63,803 nt of DNA, from assembly GCF_001302265.1 (NCBI RefSeq), contig NZ_LHQM01000006.1, positions 1 through 63,803 of the forward strand, read 5' to 3'. This DNA is from Streptococcus phocae (GTDB lineage: Bacteria > Bacillota > Bacilli > Lactobacillales > Streptococcaceae). The notes beneath the pieces are model-generated. The model was given only the letters and a program-made list of their open reading frames with translations. It did not search any database and had not been told where the DNA came from. Made by a program: the position numbers and the translations under genes. Of the stretch, positions 1 through 7,630 are shown in pieces (the first letter of the stretch is position 1; each line of letters starts with the position of its first letter).

Positions 1-224
1 GCGAGAAAGCTGTCAAAATCGCTGAAATTGTCGCCCGAAATGCTGTTGAAGCAGTTGAACAAATCACTTATGACAAAGACATAAAAGGCATTGAAAAACT
101 AACGGAAGCCAAAGTTGCAGTTCGTGACGAATTATCAAAACACAATGTTTATTTGTCTGACAAGCAAATGGAAGTCTTTATCGAAGCAGCTGTTAAACGC
201 ATGAATGACAACTGGAAAGGTTAA
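1..224 (+). CDS. Phage holin, C-terminal part (5' end outside window)
   Basis: An open frame enters from the window edge (first full codon at 3) and stops with TAA at 222-224, leaving 73 residues. The visible part is a charged, helix-prone tail ending ERxxxxAVKRMNDNW-like (EAAVKRMNDNWKG), which resembles the cytoplasmic tail of LL-H-type streptococcal phage holins. Holins form membrane lesions that release the endolysin encoded immediately downstream. The membrane segments would lie upstream of the window, so the family call rests on the tail and the position directly before a lysin. Confidence 0.7.
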   Translation, partial: EKAVKIAEIVARNAVEAVEQITYDKDIKGIEKLTEAKVAVRDELSKHNVYLSDKQMEVFIEAAVKRMNDNWKG

Positions 225-228
225 TGGT

Positions 229-1425
229 ATGACCTTTTTAGACCAAATAAAGCAAGGTTGTTTAGATGGGTGGGTTAAATACAAAATTCTACCATCCTTG
301 ACCGCAGCTCAAGCTATCTTAGAGAGTGGGTGGGGCAAGTATGCCCCGCATAACGCTCTGTTTGGTATCAAGGCAGATAAATCTTGGACTGGTAAATCTT
401 TTAACACAAAAACCCAAGAAGAGTATCAGCCTGGCGTCGTCACGGACATTGTGGACCGCTTCAGAGCTTACGACAGTTGGGGTGAGTCAATCGCTGACCA
501 TGGCCAGTTTTTAGTAGATAATCCACGATACAAATCAGTGATTGGCGAGACTGACTACAAAAAGGCTTGTCACGCTATCAAAGATGCAGGTTATGCCACA
601 GCTAGTGATTATGCTGAATTGCTTATTCAGTTGATTGAGGAAAACAACTTGCAAAAGTGGGATATGGAAATTCTGAAAAACACAAAGGAGAAATCAATGG
701 CGACAGCAAACGAGATTGTAAAATACTGTGTTGACCTTGCCAACGCAGGTATGGGAGTAGACAAAGATGGCGTTTTTGGTACGCAATGTGCAGACTTGCC
801 TTGCTTTATTGCCAAGAATTGGTTCGGAGTTGATTTGTGGGGGAATGCGATTGACTTATTGAACGCAGCTTCAGCGCAAGGTTGGGAAGTTCATTACATG
901 CCAACAGAAGAAAATCCAAAGGCTGGCGCAATTTTTGTCAAAAGGGAAGCTAGCCACGACTATGGACACACAGGCGTCGTAATAAAAGACAGTGACGGAT
1001 ACACCATGAAAACCATTGAACAAAACATAGATGGCAATTGGGACGCTTTACAGGTTGGAGGACCAGCTAGATTTAACGCTAGAGATTTCGTCGATATTGT
1101 CGGTTGGTTCTATCCTCCGTACGAAAAGGCAGGCGAACCTGTTAGTACAGAGCCACAAAACTCTGATACAATCGTAGAAACACCAAAATCTGGAGCTTTT
1201 ACGCTTGATGTATCAGAGATTAACGTTAGACGGTGGCCTAGTCTAGCCAGTGAAGTAGTAGACAGCTATAAGCAAGGCGATGTAGTTAACTTTGACAGCG
1301 AGGGCTATGCGAATGGTTACTGGTGGATTAGCTACGTTGGTGGCTCTGGCAAGCGTAATTACATGGCTATCGGTCAAACTGATAAAGACGGTAATCGAAT
1401 CAGCTTGTGGGGTAAATTAGTGTAA
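229..1425 (+). CDS. Phage endolysin: glucosaminidase, CHAP and SH3 domains
   Basis: Cell-wall hydrolase that lyses the host at the end of the phage cycle. Residues 1-150 form a FlgJ-like glucosaminidase domain (AILESGWGKYAPHN). Residues about 160-305 form a CHAP amidase/endopeptidase domain with Cys in GTQCADLPC and His in YGHTGVV. Residues about 320-398 form an SH3_5 wall-binding domain. I prefer ATG 229 (GGAAAGG at 213-219) over ATG 205, which lacks a ribosome site and overlaps the holin more. An in-frame ATG at 697, preceded by AAAGGAG at 684-690, sits exactly between the first two domains and could start a second, 242-residue CHAP-SH3 product. An intrinsic terminator follows. Confidence 0.92.
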   Translation: MTFLDQIKQGCLDGWVKYKILPSLTAAQAILESGWGKYAPHNALFGIKADKSWTGKSFNTKTQEEYQPGVVTDIVDRFRAYDSWGESIADHGQFLVDNPRYKSVIGETDYKKACHAIKDAGYATASDYAELLIQLIEENNLQKWDMEILKNTKEKSMATANEIVKYCVDLANAGMGVDKDGVFGTQCADLPCFIAKNWFGVDLWGNAIDLLNAASAQGWEVHYMPTEENPKAGAIFVKREASHDYGHTGVVIKDSDGYTMKTIEQNIDGNWDALQVGGPARFNARDFVDIVGWFYPPYEKAGEPVSTEPQNSDTIVETPKSGAFTLDVSEINVRRWPSLASEVVDSYKQGDVVNFDSEGYANGYWWISYVGGSGKRNYMAIGQTDKDGNRISLWGKLV

Positions 1426-1480
1426 CCGACATTTGTGTCGGTACCAAAAATAGGAGGTAAAGCTCCGAGATAAGACAAAT

Positions 1481-1509
1481 GCCCTCGATTTGCGGGGGCT
1501 GTTTTTGTT
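1481..1509 (+). terminator. Rho-independent terminator after the lysin
   Basis: A GC stem GCCCTCG / CGGGGGC with a short loop is followed by a T-run (TGTTTTTG). A second small perfect hairpin, CCGACA-TTTG-TGTCGG at 1426-1441, sits directly after the lysin stop but has no T-run. Confidence 0.75.
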
Positions 1510-1576
1510 ATCTTGTTATATTTTCGAGGGTATGCTACTATAGAGATGATAAAAGCAAGAGAGGGTACATTGAGTT

Positions 1577-2287
1577 TTGGAAGACAAGTGGCTATTTTTG
1601 GATGATTCTGGACAACTTAGTAATAGTGGAACACATAATTATTTTTTATATGGAGGCATTTTTATAGAAAACGAGAAGGCCTACAATCTATTTATGAATA
1701 TTGTCAAACAACAATGTCAATTTTTCGGAATAAATGGAGAAATAAAAGGTTCTGACATTAAAATCAAACACCGAAAGAAATTATTACAAGCATTTTCCGA
1801 AGTCCCTGGAATCCATCAAGTCTTCTTGGTAGAAGATGTACGTCAGTTAGAAAGGGTGGACTTCGAGAATAAGAAAAAGATACGTTTTCACAAAAATTAC
1901 TTACTTAAACGTATTGTTGAAAAATTGCATAAAGAAAAATTAATAAACGCAAAAACCATCTTACATATCAATATTGATCTAGAAATGTTGTCAGAAGAAA
2001 GATATAGAAATAATTTAGAAAAACACCTCAACGATTACTGGAAAAATAAATCTTCTTATTTGAAGGGGATAGAGTATAGCCAATTTATTCCTAAGATTGG
2101 CTCTCAGTTCGTTGTAAAATTTTTAGACTCACGACATCATCGTTTTATACAAGTTGCAGACCTATTGGTAAACACAAAATACAGAAGATACAAAAATACT
2201 ACAAAATGTTGTTCAGAGTTTTTGAATCCTGAAATATGTATCAAAGTCCCTGATTTCTTTACTAGTGGAAAAGAAAAAATTGACTAA
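1577..2287 (+). CDS. DUF3800 family protein (phage moron)
   Basis: A 236-residue protein with the DUF3800 pattern: an N-terminal strand with LFLDDSG (D9, D10), then VKFLDSRHHRFIQVADLLVN near the C-terminus (D184, D195). The spaced acidic residues suggest a metal-dependent RNase H-like nuclease fold; that is inference from the family. Start is TTG 1577 after a purine-rich site (AAGAGAGGG, 1557-1565); no in-frame ATG fits upstream because of a TGA at 1571. It is AT-rich and lies between lysin and DNase, the usual place for prophage cargo genes. Its stop codon is six bases downstream of the start of a strong promoter that drives a structured RNA, so gene and RNA look like one module. Confidence 0.8.
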   Translation: MEDKWLFLDDSGQLSNSGTHNYFLYGGIFIENEKAYNLFMNIVKQQCQFFGINGEIKGSDIKIKHRKKLLQAFSEVPGIHQVFLVEDVRQLERVDFENKKKIRFHKNYLLKRIVEKLHKEKLINAKTILHINIDLEMLSEERYRNNLEKHLNDYWKNKSSYLKGIEYSQFIPKIGSQFVVKFLDSRHHRFIQVADLLVNTKYRRYKNTTKCCSEFLNPEICIKVPDFFTSGKEKID

Positions 2288-2308
2288 TTTTTAGAGATGT
2301 TATATACT
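2280..2308 (+). promoter_or_regulatory. Near-consensus promoter overlapping the DUF3800 stop codon
   Basis: TTGACT (2280-2285) and TATACT (2303-2308) are separated by exactly 17 bases, one mismatch each from the sigma-70 consensus. Predicted start of transcription is near 2315. No protein-coding gene follows on this strand before the terminator at 2384-2410. Confidence 0.75.
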
Positions 2309-2314
2309 ATAAGT

Positions 2315-2411
2315 GCAAGTATTACCTTGTTTAACGTTATAAGTAACGAAGAGATTCTATGGGTAATGCCGTCTTATAACGGGAAAAGCCACCAGCTAGG
2401 TTGGCTTTTTC
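2315..2411 (+). ncRNA. Structured small RNA with predicted pseudoknot, downstream of DUF3800 gene
   Basis: About 97 nt between a strong promoter and an intrinsic terminator. Stem A pairs GTATTACC (2319-2326) with GGTAATGC (2362-2369), with one U-G pair. Stem B pairs GTTATAAG (2336-2343) with CTTATAAC (2373-2380), perfect over 8 bp. The two stems interleave (A opens, B opens, A closes, B closes), which defines an H-type pseudoknot. A terminator hairpin follows (AGCCACC / GGTTGGCT, loop AGCTA, T-run to 2410). Conserved RNA motifs adjacent to DUF3800 genes have been reported in bacteria. Whether this is one of those classes cannot be decided by eye. Confidence 0.65.
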
Positions 2412-2453
2412 TTTTTATTGGCAAGAATCGCCTGACACTAGCGACTAATAAAT

Positions 2454-2487
2454 AAAAACGCTCAGATTAATTTCTGGGCGTTTTTTT
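2454..2487. terminator. Bidirectional terminator between ncRNA and DNase gene
   Basis: AACGCTCAGA pairs with TCTGGGCGTT around a short loop. A-rich flanks on the left and T-rich flanks on the right make it usable from both strands, so it can end the minus-strand DNase transcript. Confidence 0.75.
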
Positions 2488-2507
2488 GTTTTATTTGTTA
2501 ATTTACG

Positions 2508-3308
2508 TTAAGCAGCTTCTTCAAGCTCTTCCGTTTCTACATCGCTTGGTATTTCACTTTGAGTTGGATTAAGCATCATTCCTGTTTTGTAATCAAGCTC
2601 AGCTAAAGGAGAAGTATTATCTAGCACCACTGATGTTATGCCGTAATTATCAATCCTTTCTTTGTTGCCACCCAACTTAATTTGGAGTAGATTACCATTT
2701 TCATCAATTCCAACATATTGTAATACCACTTGGCGCGGAACTAGCTCGTCTCCTTGATAAATTGGCGTAACTTTGTAGTCTAGCCAAAAGTTAGGATGTA
2801 GGGCCAGCCAACTGTCCAGCCTATTTTCGTAATAAAGCATTCCTAAAGGATTTCTGTCACTAAAACCAGTATTGAGATATTTTGTCATTGTAACTAAATT
2901 TTTAGGTTCATCATTTAAGCCGCTAAACTGGTAACCTACTAGATGACCACGATCCATTAACCATGCCTTTTTCCCTTTAGAATCAGTCAGTTGATAATTA
3001 TGCCACCCTGGAGGGTTAAAGCGGAGCCCTTTTCTTTGAATCTTAGGCTCATCTTGGTCTCTAAGTTGAATATGTGCGTAGGTCGCTCTATTCAGAAAAT
3101 CAAGTTCTCCTAAGGAAATTTGATAGCTACCATTAAACGGCAAAATTCCAGGCGTTTGACTAGCTGGCTTATTGAGCGAGACATGGACTGTGTCTGGGAA
3201 AGTTCGAATTTTTTTTGCAGCTTGGACAGAGCTAGTTGTAAAAAGAGATAGAAAGATTAGTAGAAGAACTGTTAATTTTCTCGTACTACGGTGACGTGGT
3301 ATAGCCAT
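2508..3308 (-). CDS. Secreted phage-encoded DNase (streptodornase, Spd1/MF2-like)
   Basis: A 266-residue DNA/RNA non-specific endonuclease with a signal peptide (about residues 1-31, ending SSVQAA). The catalytic region reads WLMDRGHLVGYQFSGLNDEP followed by NLVTMTKYLN. The body (YENRLDSWLALHP) closely follows Spd1, a prophage DNase of S. pyogenes that degrades neutrophil extracellular traps. The start at 3308 has AGGAGG nine bases upstream; a longer upstream reading has no ribosome site. The acidic tail after DYKTGMMLNP (SDVETEELEEAA) is longer than I recall for Spd1. It is divergent from paratox, matching the toxin/prx cassette of streptococcal prophages. Confidence 0.9.
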   Translation of the reverse strand: MAIPRHRSTRKLTVLLLIFLSLFTTSSVQAAKKIRTFPDTVHVSLNKPASQTPGILPFNGSYQISLGELDFLNRATYAHIQLRDQDEPKIQRKGLRFNPPGWHNYQLTDSKGKKAWLMDRGHLVGYQFSGLNDEPKNLVTMTKYLNTGFSDRNPLGMLYYENRLDSWLALHPNFWLDYKVTPIYQGDELVPRQVVLQYVGIDENGNLLQIKLGGNKERIDNYGITSVVLDNTSPLAELDYKTGMMLNPTQSEIPSDVETEELEEAA

Positions 3309-3396
3309 ACTAAGGCCCTCCTTTTTTTGTTTAATTTTATCACAAATATAATAGTTTTTGCGAATTAATTTCGAATAATATAATAGGAGGAAAGTT

Positions 3397-3633
3397 ATGC
3401 TAACATACGATGAATTTAAAGAAGCGATTGATGGTGGATATATCACAGAAGACACAGTGATGATCGTGAGAAAACACGGATTGATATTTGATTACGTATT
3501 GCCAGGTGAAGAAGTTAGGCCACACGAAACCGTGATGACAGAAAAAGTAGTATGTGCTCAGAGAATTGCAATAAAAAAGTCGGTCAAAAATCGGTCAAAC
3601 AACATTAAAACCACTGATATAGAGGCACTATAA
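3397..3633 (+). CDS. prx: Paratox, prophage inhibitor of natural competence
   Basis: A 78-residue protein beginning MLTYDEFKEAIDGGYI and containing VMIVRKHGLIFDYVLPGEEV, the hallmark of paratox. Paratox binds ComR and blocks ComS-driven competence in streptococci. The ribosome site AGGAGG lies eight bases before the ATG. Typical paratox is about 60-70 residues; here the tail (KKSVKNRSNNIKTTDIEAL) runs across a 19-bp sequence that recurs 164 bp downstream outside any gene. The end of the reading frame may therefore be an attachment-site or recombination junction rather than the ancestral C-terminus. Confidence 0.85.
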   Translation: MLTYDEFKEAIDGGYITEDTVMIVRKHGLIFDYVLPGEEVRPHETVMTEKVVCAQRIAIKKSVKNRSNNIKTTDIEAL

Positions 3634-3762
3634 ATCCGTCTACCGCCTTTTTTGACACTTTGGGTCCTTGTATGACCTTATAAAAGCCTTGATAAATCAA
3701 GGCTTTTTTGTTTTTTAAAAGGATAGAAAGGGATACTATTTATTCGGTCAAAAATCGGTCAA
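3580..3762 (+). repeat. 19-bp direct repeat at prophage edge
   Basis: TCGGTCAAAAATCGGTCAA occurs at 3580-3598, inside the end of prx, and identically at 3744-3762 in the following non-coding stretch. Each copy contains two internal CGGTCAA units. The place, just past paratox, is where attR of streptococcal prophages is expected. Confidence 0.6.
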
Positions 3763-4161
3763 CTTCCTAAATATGTTTTGAATGTCCTGATTATTTTTCT
3801 CATTACGTGTCTTTCAGTTGGTGGATTTACTTGATTAATCACAAGATAAAAACTCTTAAACGGGATTAGAAGATAATACTTCCCTTGCTGATAAAGTAGA
3901 ATATCATTAAACAGAAAATTAGCATCAAAAGGTATATCATTTTTTTATTTTGATATGATATCATTTCAATAAGAATTAGGAGCGGTTGCCCCACCCTTAT
4001 CTTGAACCTCTACTTAAACTTCCTTGCTTGGTGTTTTTGTTTAGGTTCTTTTTAATACCTTGTATGACCTTAAAAAGAAAAGCAAGAAATCCCCCACACC
4101 TTAATCAAGATGTGGGGGATTTTTGAGGAGAAAATGTAGTTGTTGTTAAATGAGTGTTAGT
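3634..4161. other. 528-bp non-coding prophage/chromosome junction
   Basis: Holds an intrinsic terminator (AAAAGCCTTGAT / ATCAAGGCTTTT, 3682-3709) closing paratox, the second 19-bp repeat copy, and another direct repeat, CCTTGTATGACCTTA, at 3666-3680 and 4058-4072. The rest is AT-rich with no ORF of note. It looks like remnant attachment-site or decayed mobile DNA. Confidence 0.5.
4087..4122. terminator. Strong bidirectional terminator
   Basis: AAATCCCCCACA (4087-4098) and TGTGGGGGATTT (4111-4122) pair perfectly over 12 bp. It sits downstream of the minus-strand hydrolase gene and closes that operon. Confidence 0.85.
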
Positions 4162-4761
4162 TTAGTGCTGGTCTAGCCAATGTTTAGCGGCTTGCAGGTT
4201 GTCTAATCGAATTTCGTGACTATTTACCCAAAATTGTTGGACATTGGCGTTGCGTTGTTCAAATAAATCAATGACCTCATGGCAATCGGTGATTGGTACA
4301 ATCGGGTCATTGGTTCCCATTGACAAGAACACTTTTGTGTCGGGTTTTTCTTGGGTTAGATGGCTCGTATCAACAGGGTACATTGGGGCAAACAAGATGC
4401 CTTTTTTAAGTGGTGAGTTATCAGCTAGTAGTATATTGATAGCGATGTTGGCACCATTTGAAAAACCGACTAAGACCGCCTCGGCTAAGTCAAAGTGATA
4501 GGTTTTGGCAGCTTCTTTGAGGAAAGCAAGAAGCTCTTGTCCACGTTTTTCCAAGTCGGCCACGTCAAATTGCCCTTCAGCATGGCGTTTGAAAAAGCGT
4601 AAGGCACCATTTTCATTAACCGAACCTCTAAGGCTTAGTAAGTTAGCTGTTGGGTTTAAAAACTCAGCTACAGATAGGAGGCTTTCTTCGTTGCCACCTG
4701 TTCCATGTAATAAAATGAGGGTTGGCCCATTGGCTTGGCCCTGTTGAAAAATGTGCTCCAT
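4162..4761 (-). CDS. Alpha/beta hydrolase (phospholipase/carboxylesterase type, MhqD-like)
   Basis: A 199-residue serine hydrolase: oxyanion motif LLHGTGGNEES near residue 20, nucleophile elbow GFSNGA near 100, then MGTNDPIVP and SHEI carrying the Asp and His. This is the family of B. subtilis MhqD and YtpA-type esterases. The start at 4761 has AAGGAG seven bases upstream. It is the last gene of a minus-strand operon with two glyoxalase/dioxygenase genes, the arrangement known from quinone and thiol-stress operons. A role in clearing quinone adducts is inferred from that context. Confidence 0.8.
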   Translation of the reverse strand: MEHIFQQGQANGPTLILLHGTGGNEESLLSVAEFLNPTANLLSLRGSVNENGALRFFKRHAEGQFDVADLEKRGQELLAFLKEAAKTYHFDLAEAVLVGFSNGANIAINILLADNSPLKKGILFAPMYPVDTSHLTQEKPDTKVFLSMGTNDPIVPITDCHEVIDLFEQRNANVQQFWVNSHEIRLDNLQAAKHWLDQH

Positions 4762-4771
4762 AACAATCTCC

Positions 4772-4981
4772 TTATGATTTGGATAAATAGGCAAAGACCT
4801 GACTGATGCGCTGGCCTGCTAGATGAGTGAGTTCCTTACCATCTAAGATGACTCGACTCACCAAATAGTTGTCCTGTAAGTCAGGTACTTCTTTGAGTTG
4901 AGCAGTCATGAAAGCATCGACGGTCTTGTAGACGGCTGTTTGCTCGGCTTCTTTTGTCAGATAATAGTGTACGGTTAACAT
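4772..4981 (-). CDS. Small conserved protein of unknown function in quinone-resistance-like operon
   Basis: 69 residues, start with GGAG about seven bases upstream. I do not recognise the family. It opens MLTVHYYLTKEAEQ and is acidic-to-mixed without signal peptide or membrane segment, so probably cytosolic. It lies 10 bp before the hydrolase and 19 bp after the flavin-reductase-like gene, so it is co-transcribed. Its shape (short alpha/beta, about 70 residues) would fit a small monooxygenase-like or binding domain, but no motif proves that. Confidence 0.7.
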   Translation of the reverse strand: MLTVHYYLTKEAEQTAVYKTVDAFMTAQLKEVPDLQDNYLVSRVILDGKELTHLAGQRISQVFAYLSKS

Positions 4982-5000
4982 AGTGTTTCTCCTTTATCTG

Positions 5001-5609
5001 TCAGGGTCTTTCTAATCGTGTTAATTCTCCCAAGCTTGCGTAGTCTTGACCGGCCAGTCGGCTCATAGGGTCAAGTTTATCTGGTAGGACGTACGTGTTT
5101 TGATAGACGGCATCATCCATGTGGTAGTGAACAACACGCAGCAACATCAAATCGGCAACGACTTGCCCTTGATCATCTGTGATGGGAATGTGGTCATAAA
5201 GTTTGGTTTCAAAGCGTGTTTTAGCTTCTAAGACTCCAGGTGTTTGGATTTGACTAGATGCAACTGCCGTCATCCCAGTTAAGGGTAGCTCACTTTCATT
5301 TTCAGGAAGGGCTTTGGCAGCTTGGTTGACCATTTCGAGGTTGTCAGACGATACCGAATGAATCACAGCTTCGCCTTGCCTAAGGATGTTCCTTGCACTG
5401 TCTTTCATGACACCGTCTTTTCTCTGGATACTAACGGATACCACTGGAGGGTTGTAAGATACGATGTTGTAAAAGCTAAATGGTGCTAGATTTAAGTGCC
5501 CCTCCTTAGATAAGGTAGATACAAAGGCAATGGGCCTTGGAATAACGGTTCCAATGAGGATTTTATACTCTTCTTTTGGGGTGAGTTGCGATTGTTCAAT
5601 AGATAACAT
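5001..5609 (-). CDS. Flavin reductase-like FMN-binding split-barrel protein
   Basis: 202 residues of the DIM6/NTAB flavin reductase family: TPKEEYKILIGTVIPRPIAFVST at the start, then NLAPFSFYNIVSYNPPVVSVS, the FMN-phosphate and isoalloxazine contact regions of this fold. It likely binds FMN and reduces a quinone-like or other substrate with a nicotinamide cofactor. Third gene of the five-gene minus-strand operon, 28 bp after the preceding dioxygenase gene. Substrate is not deducible. Confidence 0.85.
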   Translation of the reverse strand: MLSIEQSQLTPKEEYKILIGTVIPRPIAFVSTLSKEGHLNLAPFSFYNIVSYNPPVVSVSIQRKDGVMKDSARNILRQGEAVIHSVSSDNLEMVNQAAKALPENESELPLTGMTAVASSQIQTPGVLEAKTRFETKLYDHIPITDDQGQVVADLMLLRVVHYHMDDAVYQNTYVLPDKLDPMSRLAGQDYASLGELTRLERP

Positions 5610-5637
5610 AGGGTCTCCTTTTGGCAGGCGTTACGAG

Positions 5638-6534
5638 TTAGTCAAGGTTCAATGGGTCAAGGTTGTTAACGATCTCTGAGCGTCTGCTTTCATACATGTC
5701 AGGCAATTGGAGGTGTTGTCCCAGCTGATCAATAGACTCATCGACCGCCATGCCAGGTCCTGTAGTGGCAAATTCATAGATGACTTTGCCACTTTCTCTG
5801 AGGTAGATGGATTGGAAGTATTTTCTATCGCGAACGACGGTTACGTGAAAGCGGTCGGCTTCAAATCCTTTTTGATAAGTTTTTAGAGCATCGAGGTCAG
5901 CTACGTTCCAAGCAATATGGTGCCCTGTTCCTGGCCCCCAACTGCCTCTGTCAAAGCTTGTTTTAGGAAGAAGGATTTCATGGGCCAAATCACCAACGGT
6001 TTTTAGTCTAAGGTAATTGTCATCTTGGTCGACATCAACCAATCCCATATAGTGTTTTAGGAATTGTTGACTAGCGGTGTAATCATTGGATAACAGAATA
6101 GCTCCGTGGAAGCCTAATATAGCAGGATCGCTATGGCTATCATCGCTTTCAACAAGGGCTAAATCAAGGCTGTGTCGGTCTTGGAAAAAGAGGGCAGGGG
6201 CTTGGAACCAGTTCGTTTCCTTAAAAGGTACTTGATGATCTTGGAGTTGCTGTTTCCAAAAGCTTAAGGAACCTTTTGGGACGCGAAAGGCAATGCGGCC
6301 CACTTGGCCACTTCCTTTTCGTCCAGGCTCTGCGCCATCCCAAGGGAAAAAAGTAATCAAAGTCCCGTTATCAGCAGCTTGGTTCGCAAAGTACAAATGG
6401 TAGACATTTGGGTCGTCAAAGTTGACGGTTTGCTTGACCAAGCGTAGCTTTAAAATGTTTCGGTAAAAGTCTAAGTTTTCATGAACATTGCCGATAATAG
6501 CGCTGATGTGATGAATGTGTTGAATGGTTTCCAT
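5638..6534 (-). CDS. Glyoxalase/ring-cleaving dioxygenase (MhqO-like), paralogue 2
   Basis: 298 residues with two vicinal-oxygen-chelate modules. The metal-binding pattern is visible: IHHISAIIGNVHENLDFY at the start, HHIAWNV in the second half (GTGHHIAWNVADLDAL), and VIYEFATTGPG as the C-terminal Glu ligand region. This is the family of B. subtilis MhqO, a hydroquinone-specific extradiol dioxygenase. It pairs with a longer paralogue 24 bp upstream, implying either a heteromer or split substrate range. Confidence 0.88.
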   Translation of the reverse strand: METIQHIHHISAIIGNVHENLDFYRNILKLRLVKQTVNFDDPNVYHLYFANQAADNGTLITFFPWDGAEPGRKGSGQVGRIAFRVPKGSLSFWKQQLQDHQVPFKETNWFQAPALFFQDRHSLDLALVESDDSHSDPAILGFHGAILLSNDYTASQQFLKHYMGLVDVDQDDNYLRLKTVGDLAHEILLPKTSFDRGSWGPGTGHHIAWNVADLDALKTYQKGFEADRFHVTVVRDRKYFQSIYLRESGKVIYEFATTGPGMAVDESIDQLGQHLQLPDMYESRRSEIVNNLDPLNLD

Positions 6535-6558
6535 AAGCTTGTCCCTCTTTCAAAAATA

Positions 6559-7518
6559 TTAGTGTCGTTTGGTATCAAATGGGCGAACCATTTCCTCGAT
6601 AACGTGACGTTTAGGCTCTAAAAATGGTGGGAGTGATAGGGTTTCGCCGAGTGTTTCATAAGGCTCGTCGGTCGCAAATCCAGGACCGTCGGTTGAAATC
6701 TCAATTAAGATGTGACCGACACGAGAATAGAGTGCTTCAAAATAGAAGCGGTCGACCAATCCTGAGCTCATAATGCCTAGCGATTCGTATTTATCAGCCC
6801 AGTGACGGATAGCTTCGCTATCTTTTACACGAAAAGAAACGTGGTGAACTTCGCCATAGCCTTGAACGGCTTGTCGACTTTCTTCGTCTTTACGCAGAAT
6901 CACTTGGCCACCGTGACCACCTTCACCAACCTCAAGAATGGTATAGTCGTCGCCACTTTGTAGGACACGCATGCCGTATACTTGCATCAAATAAACCTTG
7001 AAATCTTCGTAGTAGCTCACTGTGATTTCGACAGGTCCTAACCCATAGATGGCTTTGTCAGTAGGAACTGGTCCTTCTTGCCAAGGGATACCAGGGGCAA
7101 CCCCTTTGTTGTGCTCGTCTGAGACTAGTTGGTAACGTTGTCCATCTTCTTCTTCAAAAGGTAGTGCTTTATGACCAAAGAGGTCGATAATGCCGTCATG
7201 TTTGACTCCGAATTGTTCAAAACGCTCAAGATAGTAGTCTAGCGCAGCGTCGTTAGGCACTCGAAAACCGACACGTGAGATAGAGTTGGTTCCACGAATC
7301 CCTTTAGGGTTATCAGGAAAATCAAAGAAAGTCATGTCTGTTCCTGCAGAGCCTTTGTCGTCGGCAAAAAAGGTATGGTAAGTGTGGATGTCGTCTTGGT
7401 TAACTGTTTTTTTAACCAAGCGCATGCCTAAAACTTCAGTGAAAAAGGTGTAGTTGCGTTCAATGTCATTGGTCATAGCAGTGACGTGGTGAATACCGAT
7501 AAGTGCTGTGTCAGTCAT
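6559..7518 (-). CDS. Glyoxalase/ring-cleaving dioxygenase (MhqO-like), paralogue 1
   Basis: 319 residues, first gene of the operon. Metal-site motifs are GIHHVTAMTNDIERNYTFF near the N-terminus, VHHVSFRV near residue 225 and ILIEISTDGPGF near 270. It belongs to the MhqO-like extradiol dioxygenase family that opens hydroquinone rings. The promoter region upstream carries two palindromes typical of MarR/MhqR-type repression, but no regulator gene is nearby. Confidence 0.9.
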   Translation of the reverse strand: MTDTALIGIHHVTAMTNDIERNYTFFTEVLGMRLVKKTVNQDDIHTYHTFFADDKGSAGTDMTFFDFPDNPKGIRGTNSISRVGFRVPNDAALDYYLERFEQFGVKHDGIIDLFGHKALPFEEEDGQRYQLVSDEHNKGVAPGIPWQEGPVPTDKAIYGLGPVEITVSYYEDFKVYLMQVYGMRVLQSGDDYTILEVGEGGHGGQVILRKDEESRQAVQGYGEVHHVSFRVKDSEAIRHWADKYESLGIMSSGLVDRFYFEALYSRVGHILIEISTDGPGFATDEPYETLGETLSLPPFLEPKRHVIEEMVRPFDTKRH

Positions 7519-7595
7519 AATAGGGTCCTCTTTTTTCTGTAAAATCAGTAGAAACCAGCAAAACTAAAATCTTGCCTCTAGGTTTCTAGGAGATG

Positions 7596-7630
7596 TATCA
7601 TGACTATATGATAGTACTAATTAGTGACAA
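7596..7630 (-). promoter_or_regulatory. Promoter and likely repressor sites for the dioxygenase operon
   Basis: On the minus strand, TTGTCA (complement of 7625-7630) and TATAGT (complement of 7603-7608) are 16 bp apart. A perfect inverted repeat, TATCAT-N6-ATGATA (7596-7613), covers the -10 and start point. A second palindrome, ACTAATTAGT (7616-7625), lies between -35 and -10. This is the layout of an operator for a small dimeric repressor such as MhqR or another MarR-family protein. Confidence 0.55.

Noticed and set aside
205..228. Upstream ATG for the endolysin
   Set aside because: No ribosome site precedes it and it lies deeper in the holin gene; ATG 229 has GGAAAGG at proper distance.
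2315..2411. tracrRNA or CRISPR-associated RNA
   Set aside because: No repeat-antirepeat, no cas genes nearby, and the fold is a pseudoknot rather than a tracrRNA-like stem series.
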